Assembly (NCBI RefSeq): GCF_006636215.1 | Contig: NZ_VIFM01000015.1 | Coordinates: 23,416-87,415, forward strand | Reading direction: 5' to 3' | DNA length: 64,000 nt | Source of the DNA: Myxococcus llanfairpwllgwyngyllgogerychwyrndrobwllllantysiliogogogochensis | GTDB lineage: Bacteria; Myxococcota; Myxococcia; Myxococcales; Myxococcaceae | Shown: piece after piece, positions 57,777 through 64,000 of the stretch | Layout: each line of letters begins with the position of its first letter | How positions within the stretch are numbered: the stretch's first letter is position 1 | Program-made: the position numbers and the translations under genes | Notes under the pieces: generated by a model | Seen by the model: the letters and a program-made list of their open reading frames with translations, nothing else | The model's database searches: none | What the model was told of the DNA's origin: nothing

Positions 57777-59420
57777 CTACGGCTGAGCGAGCTCGTTGAA
57801 GATGAGCAGGCCGCGCGAGGAGTCCGCTGCGTACACATACCCGTCGCCGGGGACGCGGATGCCGAGCAGCCCCTCGAAGGGGCTCTCGGTGCGGTAGGGG
57901 TCCGCCTCGCGGAAGGTGTTGTAGTGGGCCACCTGCCGGGGGCGCGTGGGATTGGACACATCCAGCACACGCACGCCGTCCTGGTACCAGGCGATGTAGA
58001 GGAGATTGTCGCGCAGGAGGAGATTGTGGATGGAGGTGAAGGGCCGGTGGGTGCGGAACTCGCCAATCTTCACGATGCGCTCCGGACGGGTGACGTCGAG
58101 CACTCGCAGATGGGCGTACTGGAACTCTCCTCCCTCGAAGGCGATGGTCCGCCCGGCGAAGGTGCCCACCGCGCTGTGGTGCGCGAAGGTGAAGTCCGGA
58201 CGGACGTACCCACCCAGCTCGCGGACATGGTCCAGGTCGGTGACGTCCACCACGAAGTAGCCGCGGAAGGCATCACTGACATACAGGCGGTTCTCGTACA
58301 CGAAGGTGTCGTGGGGACCGCCCAGGAGGGCCGCGTCGGGCAGCGCGATGACCGTCAGCAGACGCGGCGACAGCGGCTCCGAGATGTCATGAACAAAGGT
58401 GCCGGTGCCAGGCGCCATCGAGTAGAGCCGGTCTCCATCGACGAGCACCGTGTGCGTCCCCGTGCCTCCCGTGGTGAGGCCACGGATGAACAGGGGCTCG
58501 GCGGGCTGGGAGATGTCGTAGACGAGCGTCCCCGAGGTGTTGCTGGCGATATACAGGGCATCACCCTTGGCCCAGACCCCGTTCCAGGTGTTGTCCCCGG
58601 GGAGGGAGAGGGTCTTCTTGAGGACGGGCGCGCGCGGGTTGCTGACGTCGAAGATGGAAAGGCCGCCCGTGCGGACCTGCTTGGGAATCGAGACGACGTA
58701 GGCGTGCCCCTTGGTGACGTAGAGGTCCAGGGGGTGGCCCAGGGGAGTGTAACCCTCGGAGAGCAACTCCAGGCCACCGGAGGACTCGGGCTCTCCTCCC
58801 CACCTGGAGACCCGATGCGCCTCGAAGGTTCCCGACCGGATGAGCCGCGCCCGGTAGCAGTAGGCGAAGCACCCGGTGATGATGTCGGTCTCCTTCTGCT
58901 CGCAGCCCGCCAGGGTGATGGCGGCCGTCGAAGCAGGAGCGAAACCACGCACGAAGAAGCGCCCAGGTCCCGTGTCCCTCAGTGGCAAGGGCACATAGAA
59001 CATGTTGCCGCCATCCTCCGTGAAGTGGACGCCCCCCACCTCGATGACGGCGTTGCCCCCGTCCGGAACGGGCCGTGCGTCCCGGAGCGGGTACAAGTAG
59101 ATGGACCCGGCCTCCACCTCGGACAGCGAGCCGAGATTGCACTGGGAGAGGTCGAAGCGGGACAGCTCCTCGCACGTCGTGGCACCCGCGTCCCGGGTAT
59201 CGAAGGTGCACGGCGCGAAGGGCCCCGTGTCCAGGATGTCTCCGCGCTCTTCGAGCTCGGTATAGGTGCCATCCCAGACCACGGGTCCCGCATCGGGGAG
59301 CCCCGCATCAGGCGACCCGGAGTCGGAGGAGTCCGGGTCGGGTGAGTCCTCACAGCCAGAGAGACACACGGACATCAACAGCAACCCGGTGGCCAGCAGG
59401 ACCCGAAGGGACATCGCCAT
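57777..59420 (-). CDS. LVIVD-repeat lipoprotein
   Basis: 547 residues; ATG 59420 with aggaggttccac upstream. Lipobox CLSGCED (Cys about 20), then an Asp/Ser/Pro/Gly-rich linker (SPDPDSSDSGSPDAGLPDAG). Residues about 190-540 are LVIVD repeats of a beta-propeller (LSIFDVSNPRAPVLKKTL, LVYDISQPAEPLFIRGLT, FVHDISEPLSPRLLTVI, YFVVDVTDLDHVRELGG, LRVLDVTRPERIVKIGEF, VRVLDVSNPTRPRQVAHY). Surface-associated, role unknown. Confidence 0.9.
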   Translation of the reverse strand: MAMSLRVLLATGLLLMSVCLSGCEDSPDPDSSDSGSPDAGLPDAGPVVWDGTYTELEERGDILDTGPFAPCTFDTRDAGATTCEELSRFDLSQCNLGSLSEVEAGSIYLYPLRDARPVPDGGNAVIEVGGVHFTEDGGNMFYVPLPLRDTGPGRFFVRGFAPASTAAITLAGCEQKETDIITGCFAYCYRARLIRSGTFEAHRVSRWGGEPESSGGLELLSEGYTPLGHPLDLYVTKGHAYVVSIPKQVRTGGLSIFDVSNPRAPVLKKTLSLPGDNTWNGVWAKGDALYIASNTSGTLVYDISQPAEPLFIRGLTTGGTGTHTVLVDGDRLYSMAPGTGTFVHDISEPLSPRLLTVIALPDAALLGGPHDTFVYENRLYVSDAFRGYFVVDVTDLDHVRELGGYVRPDFTFAHHSAVGTFAGRTIAFEGGEFQYAHLRVLDVTRPERIVKIGEFRTHRPFTSIHNLLLRDNLLYIAWYQDGVRVLDVSNPTRPRQVAHYNTFREADPYRTESPFEGLLGIRVPGDGYVYAADSSRGLLIFNELAQP

Positions 59421-59557
59421 GTGGAACCTCCTGGAAGGCCACCATGAAGGGGCATGGGTGCCATTCCGGAGGAGACGCCGCTGCCGCGCGTTTTCCCTCA
59501 GGCCTTCGATGAAACCCCATCCGCTGGTGGCACTGCCCGCGCGCCCAGAAGCCAGCG

Positions 59558-59600
59558 GAGGGTGACGCCCGAGGCACTCAGGCGTTCGGGCATCACCCTC
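59558..59600 (-). terminator. Hairpin after the minus-strand lipoprotein gene
   Basis: A 15-bp stem with one mismatch: gagggtgacgcccga (59558-59572) pairs with tcgggcatcaccctc (59586-59600), loop 13 nt. It begins 17 nt after the stop of the gene ending at 59617. Confidence 0.6.
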
Positions 59601-59616
59601 TCTCAAGCGGCGCTTC

Positions 59617-60111
59617 TCACTGGCAGTTCGGAGGTCCCATGCAGGAGAAGGTCAGCGTCACGTCCGCGTTGGCCTCCTCCGGCGTCGCGAAGCACTCGCC
59701 CCTTTCCTCCACGGCGTTGCAGACGCCCCGGGGGCACTGAGCCGCCGCGTTCTCGCGGGCATCCCGGCTCGCCGAGAGATAGGCCCCAGCGCACCGCGGG
59801 TGGACTCCGTACCCTGCGACCACGCGTCGCTCGGGCTGACACGTGCAAGCGGTGACCGAGGGACAGTACGTCCGCGTGCCATCGCACTCCACCCATCCTC
59901 CGTTGTCCACCCCGGAGGTACAGACACCGCTCGCGGAGCCGCAGGACACCGTGGTGTTCGTGCACTGCTGCGTCACCTGACACGACAGCTCCGCTTCGCG
60001 GCTCTCCAAAGTGAGGCCGTCGCCGCCCGGCGACTCGGCGCCACAGGCCGACAGCGTCGTCGCCACCAGGAATGCGGCACAAACCAGGCGCACATCGAAT
60101 TGCATTCGCAT
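59617..60111 (-). CDS. Cys-rich lipoprotein, hypothetical
   Basis: 164 residues from ATG 60111; an upstream ATG (60138) has no ribosome site. Lipobox TLSACGAE (Cys about 20). Twelve or more further cysteines (CQVTQQCTNTTVSCGSASGVC, CTCQPERRVV, ECFATPEE, FSCMGPPNCQ) probably form disulfides. Resembles small Cys-rich lipoproteins of myxobacteria; no function. Confidence 0.7.
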   Translation of the reverse strand: MRMQFDVRLVCAAFLVATTLSACGAESPGGDGLTLESREAELSCQVTQQCTNTTVSCGSASGVCTSGVDNGGWVECDGTRTYCPSVTACTCQPERRVVAGYGVHPRCAGAYLSASRDARENAAAQCPRGVCNAVEERGECFATPEEANADVTLTFSCMGPPNCQ

Positions 60112-60641
60112 GCCAATACCCCCGTCGTCGTCATTCAATGCGTCAATGCCACACAGCCATCACACGGCCCATGGATTCGCGAGGCATCGCCACGACGCTC
60201 AAGCCCCGGCGCCCGAATCCACACGGGAATGCGAGATACCACCCACAACGACACCGGGCCGCATCCGCATCACCTTGTGAATCGAGAGCGACGGGAGTCT
60301 GCACTTGCGTGCCTGGGCAGGGCAATCCCTGAATTCGGGGTTGCACATTCTCGAAGCCCCCTGAGCGCCTGGAGGCCGTCCTCACGGCCAGGTCCCTAGG
60401 TCTCCGTGGGGTAGCGTCGCCGACGGCTCGGCGCTTCCATGAGGCCGCCTCGGCGACGCGGCATTGAAGATTGACATGTCCTGCGGGTTTTCTGACCTGC
60501 CGCAGCTTGAGAGGATGCCGTCTCCGGCCACTACGGAGGCAGGCAGGCAGTGAAGAAGCATCGTTCCCCTCAGGCTTGTCAGACGGGAATGCCAGCATTC
60601 AGCCTGCTTGCCTTTCCTGATGCGAGGCATGGGGGTGAAGA
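60112..60641. other. Intergenic region, nothing supported
   Basis: No convincing gene. Contains upstream regions of the minus-strand lipoprotein and the plus-strand toxin. A loose GC-rich hairpin-like run sits at 60410-60460 (gtagcgtcgccgacggctcg, then gcctcggcgacgcggc), not confirmed as a terminator. Confidence 0.5.
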
Positions 60642-62090
60642 ATGCGTGCTGGCCTCTGGGTGCTTTGCGCTGCTCTCTTCGTCACGGGATGCGCTGGAGT
60701 TGAACCGTCGACTCGTAGGGGCACTTTCCAGCAGCGTTCCTCACTCCTCGGGGAGAGGGCTCCGCAGGCTGGGCATCCCCGAGGGCAGCGGAGTGATGCG
60801 TTCGATGAGCTGCTTCGCGGCGCGGGGCTGGAGGACCGCGACTCGCGACCCTTGGCTGGTGACTCTCTCACGGCGACGCAGGCGGCACGGCTGCTGGAGG
60901 TGCTGCTCGGCAAGGACGTGACGCTGGGGCAGTTCCCGGCCCGTGTTGCCGTGGGCTTCATGTTGCGCGAGGTGCTGGACGCGGGCGAAGTGTCGCGCGC
61001 CGAGCTGGTGCGACGCGTGGGGCGATTCACGCACCTGGCGGTCCTCCGTCCTGACGGGTGCCTCGCGTGGGTGCGCAGCGGGCAGACGCAGCAGCGCGTG
61101 GGCGCCGTGGAGTGGAAGGATGGAACATTCCGGGCCGGCCAGTTCGAGCTGGGCGTCTTCTACTCGGGCAAGGGCGGTGTCTTCCGGCAACTGAACGCAC
61201 GGCTGGAGGAGACGGGAGGAGGAGCTTTCGCAGACGTCCACGACGATGCGGACTACGTGAGCCGCACGCTGGACGGAGCCGAAGAGGCATTCGTCGGGCT
61301 GGCGATGGCGGTGGGTCAGCTCTTCTCGACATCGCCCACTGACAACCTCGCGGCGCTCCGACAGATGCCTGCCGCCGTGGCGGCGCTGCTGGCCTCCTCG
61401 CCTGAGTACCTGGAGCACTTCCAGTACCTGACGCGTGGTGAGCAGGTGCAGTCCGTCTCCAAGCTGGTCACGAACCTCATTGCCACCTGGGGCACGGCGT
61501 CGGCGGCCACTCGCACACTGAAGGGTGCGACGCTCGCGTCAGCGGAGGTGCCGGTGCTGTCACTGTCCGCCGAGGGCGCACTCGTCATGAGGCGCGTCGC
61601 GGTGCCGGTTGGACGCGCGGCGGCAGTGCTGAGCGGCGGGCCTGGAGCGGCCATCATCCTCCAGCGTGCGGGCACGGGGGCGAATCACGGGGGGCCACCC
61701 AAGGGGCCCGGGAGGTGGCGGCCCACCAAGGAGCACATGGAAGAACCTGCACGAAGATATCAGGCCCAGATTACCTCCGCGCCCGAGGGACAGGTTTACG
61801 ACATCGACAATGTGAAGTTCGATGGGTTCAATGGTGCCTCGTTGCTCGAGGCCAAAGGTCCAGGCTATGAGAAATTTCTTGAGCAGGCCGTGGAGCAAGG
61901 AGGGTGGTTCGAGGGGTTCATGGGCATGATCAAGCAGGCCAGGAGTCAACAGCGTGTCTCCCGTGGACTCCCCATTGAGTGGCACTTCGCGGAGAGCAGG
62001 GTCGCGGACTACGTGCGAGTTCTCTTCAGGCGAAATGGCTTGGGAAGAATCTCAGTCGTCCACACACCGCCGAACCGAGGGGTCCGCTGA
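60642..62090 (+). CDS. Lipoprotein toxin with Tox-REase-5 domain
   Basis: 482 residues. Lipobox FVTGCAG (Cys 17), so it is exported and lipidated. Residues 50-300 are a helical body without known family (ARVAVGFMLREVLDAGEVSR, RTLDGAEEAFVGLAMAVGQL). The last 120 residues are a restriction-endonuclease-fold toxin 5 domain: YDIDNVKFDGFNGASLLEAKG with catalytic D394, E403 and K405 of the PD-(D/E)XK type, then WHFAESRVADYVRVLF. The toxin domain region (about 61740 on) is less GC-rich than the body. Stops directly before its immunity gene. Predicted DNase effector for contact- or outer-membrane-exchange-mediated competition; delivery inferred. Confidence 0.9.
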   Translation: MRAGLWVLCAALFVTGCAGVEPSTRRGTFQQRSSLLGERAPQAGHPRGQRSDAFDELLRGAGLEDRDSRPLAGDSLTATQAARLLEVLLGKDVTLGQFPARVAVGFMLREVLDAGEVSRAELVRRVGRFTHLAVLRPDGCLAWVRSGQTQQRVGAVEWKDGTFRAGQFELGVFYSGKGGVFRQLNARLEETGGGAFADVHDDADYVSRTLDGAEEAFVGLAMAVGQLFSTSPTDNLAALRQMPAAVAALLASSPEYLEHFQYLTRGEQVQSVSKLVTNLIATWGTASAATRTLKGATLASAEVPVLSLSAEGALVMRRVAVPVGRAAAVLSGGPGAAIILQRAGTGANHGGPPKGPGRWRPTKEHMEEPARRYQAQITSAPEGQVYDIDNVKFDGFNGASLLEAKGPGYEKFLEQAVEQGGWFEGFMGMIKQARSQQRVSRGLPIEWHFAESRVADYVRVLFRRNGLGRISVVHTPPNRGVR

Positions 62091-62804
62091 ATGACCGAAA
62101 CCTACTATTCAGGCGTGTATTGGCCGGGGCGACCCGAGCCGCTCGATGCGTACTCTCGGAGGGCAGCGCTTCTATTTCGGAGCCTGTCCTCCGTGGACCC
62201 CAGCCTTGCAAGATGGTTTGAGCAGGCTGCATCTCGGGACGCAGCCATCAATGGCGCGTTCGTGCCAGTCGCTGAAACCCTTCTCGGCTTGTTTACAAAG
62301 AAGAAGTATCGGTTAGCGGATGGCGAGCTCTTCTTCGCTGCGTGGAATGGAGAGTCGAACGCGAGCAGCGTGGTCAACATCTCCTGCGGTTCTCCATCGC
62401 CTGAGACCGTGGACCTCTGTGTGTTGACCCCTCCAGCCAAAGGGGATGCCGCGGAGCGACTTCTTTCAGCGGCCGTGCTCACCCAAGTGATGAGCGCGAT
62501 GGTGCTGGCATGGGACCCTGACTGGGGGGTCTTCACGTCTGACAATCATCGGGACGACGTATCGGAATTCGCGGATACCGGCACGTTCGTGGGATGGGGG
62601 ACATACCTTTCACGGAATCGAGGCAAGGTGCCCCCTCTGCCCTCACCTGTGCGCATCGAGCCCGTGGCGGACAAGGGCACCCTCATCATTCTCACCCCCG
62701 AGCGCTTCACGGTGAGCAACCCGGAGCATGTGGCGTTGGCCGAGAGGGTGCGCGAGCTGCTGGACCAGGCAGGGCTGTTGAAGCCACTCCACGCTCAGCC
62801 ATAG
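62091..62804 (+). CDS. Immunity protein 52 (Imm52) family
   Basis: 237 residues, ATG directly after the stop of the toxin gene (0 nt gap). N-terminal pattern ETYYSGVYWPGRPEPLDAYSRR, then FRSLSSVDPSLARWFEQ, as in Imm52, the usual partner of Tox-REase-5 toxins. No signal peptide: cytoplasmic, protecting against the nuclease. Base composition in 62090-62560 is lower in GC than the surrounding genes. Confidence 0.9.
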   Translation: MTETYYSGVYWPGRPEPLDAYSRRAALLFRSLSSVDPSLARWFEQAASRDAAINGAFVPVAETLLGLFTKKKYRLADGELFFAAWNGESNASSVVNISCGSPSPETVDLCVLTPPAKGDAAERLLSAAVLTQVMSAMVLAWDPDWGVFTSDNHRDDVSEFADTGTFVGWGTYLSRNRGKVPPLPSPVRIEPVADKGTLIILTPERFTVSNPEHVALAERVRELLDQAGLLKPLHAQP

Positions 62805-62846
62805 GAGCAAGAGCGGGCTACCGGGAGAACACTCAACCGGCCACCC

Positions 62847-64000
62847 TCATGCGGCGACCTGCCTCGGCGAACGCCGCCGTGCAACACCCAGCAGGCACAG
62901 CGTGAGCAGCGTCCCAATGCAGACGAGGAGCCCCGCGCGAAGCCCCGGGGTCCGGTAGAGCATCTCCACCCGGTGCTGGCCCGCTGGCACCGCCACCGCG
63001 CGAACCGCGAAGTTCGCGGCGAGGATGGGCACCTCGCTCCCGTCGACCCACGCCGTCCACCCGGGCTGGTAGGCGTCATTGACGACGAGCACGGCGGGCT
63101 CGGAGGTCTCCACCTCCACGCGCAGGTGCTCGAGTGAGGGGCGCTCCACGCGCACGGAGCCCCTCAGCTCCTCGGAGGCCTCCGGCAGCGGTCCGACACA
63201 CTCCACGACGGCGACATCGGAGGGTGGAAGCACGGGCGCCCGCATGAGCTCCAGCGCCTGCCCGGGCTCGCCCACACACCGGGGCCGGGCAACGTAGACG
63301 CGTGGCAGGGCATCCGGGTGCTCCACCAGCGACGTCCCGAACAACGAGTCCTGGGCGATGATGCGCGTGGATGGCGGCAAGGCCGCCGCCGCGAGTGCCC
63401 CCGTGTCATGCACCGAGAACAACGTGCCCAGGCGCGGCGCCAGGTGGCCATACCAGCGCGGCAGGTCCTGGCGGAGCTGGCGCACCCGAGCACTCTCTCC
63501 GGGCAGGTAGCCGTTCGCGCTCTCCAATCCCCATAACGCCATCGTGTCCGGCTGGAACGTCGTCAGCAGCCGGAGCGCCATCCGCTCGTTGAAGTCATAG
63601 CCGGGCACGTTCCAGGCGCCGAGGTGGCGGACCGCCATCGACACCCGCACGGGCTCCTCGGGTGGAACCGCGCGACGGATGGGTTCGACGAACGGCGGCG
63701 GTACCTCCAACAGCTCCGCGGGCGCGAGGACGTAGAACGGCTCGCTGCCCCACCACAACGCACCGAACTGGAGTGTCACCAGGAGCCCTTCGCGCAGCCC
63801 ACGTGCCCGCAGGAACAGGGCGAGCAGGCCGCACGCGAGCGCGAGCACCGCCGTCAGCACGCCCACCCGCACCACGTTGCCGGAAAGCCCCTCCACCACC
63901 CCGGCGGGCACCTGAGGCCAACGCGAGACGAGCCCGTGGCGGCTCCACGCGCCGAACAGGGCCTCCCCCACCGCCACCGCCGCTCCCACCAGCGCCACCC
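62847..64000 (-). CDS. YfhO-like membrane protein, 5' end beyond window
   Basis: C-terminal 384 or so residues; the frame is still open at the window edge, so the N-terminal membrane region is missing. Helices at VVRVGVLTAVLALACGLLAL and EGLLVTLQFGALWW, a long outer domain (YVLAPAELLEVPPPFVEPIR, WGLESANGYLPGESARV), and a final helix (AGLLVCIGTLLTLCLLGV) before an Arg-rich tail. The ending NDAYQPGWTAWVDGSEVPIL matches the conserved C-terminal region of YfhO proteins, which act in glycan or lipid-linked sugar transfer. Confidence 0.85.
   Translation of the reverse strand, partial: VALVGAAVAVGEALFGAWSRHGLVSRWPQVPAGVVEGLSGNVVRVGVLTAVLALACGLLALFLRARGLREGLLVTLQFGALWWGSEPFYVLAPAELLEVPPPFVEPIRRAVPPEEPVRVSMAVRHLGAWNVPGYDFNERMALRLLTTFQPDTMALWGLESANGYLPGESARVRQLRQDLPRWYGHLAPRLGTLFSVHDTGALAAAALPPSTRIIAQDSLFGTSLVEHPDALPRVYVARPRCVGEPGQALELMRAPVLPPSDVAVVECVGPLPEASEELRGSVRVERPSLEHLRVEVETSEPAVLVVNDAYQPGWTAWVDGSEVPILAANFAVRAVAVPAGQHRVEMLYRTPGLRAGLLVCIGTLLTLCLLGVARRRSPRQVAA

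Overview
The window is about 70% GC, dense in lipoproteins and secreted proteins with GTG/TTG starts. It carries a eukaryote-like Ser/Thr kinase, bacterial annexin-like repeats, DUF4082 and FG-GAP surface proteins, polymorphic toxins, and a two-domain geosmin synthase. Together these point to a myxobacterium of the Myxococcus/Corallococcus type. I see no rRNA, tRNA, CRISPR array, transposase or prophage; it reads as ordinary chromosome with accessory islands.

Layout. 1-4.1 kb: 5'-truncated DUF4082 repeat protein and an anchored SRPBCC protein. 4.3-7.9 kb: large-subunit catalase converging on a repetitive tail-anchored protein. 7.9-16.2 kb: alpha-2-macroglobulin and penicillin-binding protein 1C, overlapping by 4 nt. 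16.4-17.8 kb: zinc-ribbon Ser/Thr kinase. 17.9-23.4 kb: minus-strand run of an annexin-repeat giant protein with a predicted PD-(D/E)XK nuclease C-terminus, a candidate immunity gene 21 nt downstream, and a GNAT. 24.6-29.8 kb: geosmin synthase followed by two tandem family 2B encapsulin shell proteins (HK97 fold with an inserted cyclic-nucleotide-binding-like domain). This is the most interesting system here: a predicted two-component protein nanocompartment packaging a terpene cyclase.

30-35 kb: secreted lipase-like protein, an ArsR/SRPBCC pair with a strong inverted-repeat operator, and an FG-GAP lipoprotein with an adjacent remnant. 35-43 kb: two divergent operons. One (minus) encodes a secreted PIG-L protein, a previously easy-to-miss 56-residue membrane protein and a sodium:solute symporter, all chained by 4-nt stop/start overlaps. 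The other (plus) is bshC-bshB1-bshA, a complete set of bacillithiol enzymes, also chained by 4-nt overlaps. 43-48.7 kb: DUF2911 protein, an AAA ATPase with Arg in place of the Walker A Lys, and a copper/redox set (YcnI-like, small lipoprotein, SCO, cysteine-less SCO-like, FixH/YtkA-like).

48.7-50.3 kb: TetX-like flavin monooxygenase divergent from a MarR regulator. 50.4-60.1 kb: a lipase-motif protein, a thioredoxin/TPR lipoprotein, several hypothetical lipoproteins, a MarR-GNAT fusion with a thioesterase and a small lipocalin-like/DUF1579-like protein, and an LVIVD-repeat lipoprotein. 60.6-62.8 kb: lipoprotein toxin with a Tox-REase-5 domain directly abutting an Imm52 immunity gene. 62.8-64 kb: 3' end of a YfhO-like membrane protein cut by the window edge.

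Start sites were chosen by ribosome-binding-site spacing and protein logic; functions rest on recognised motifs, not on database searches.
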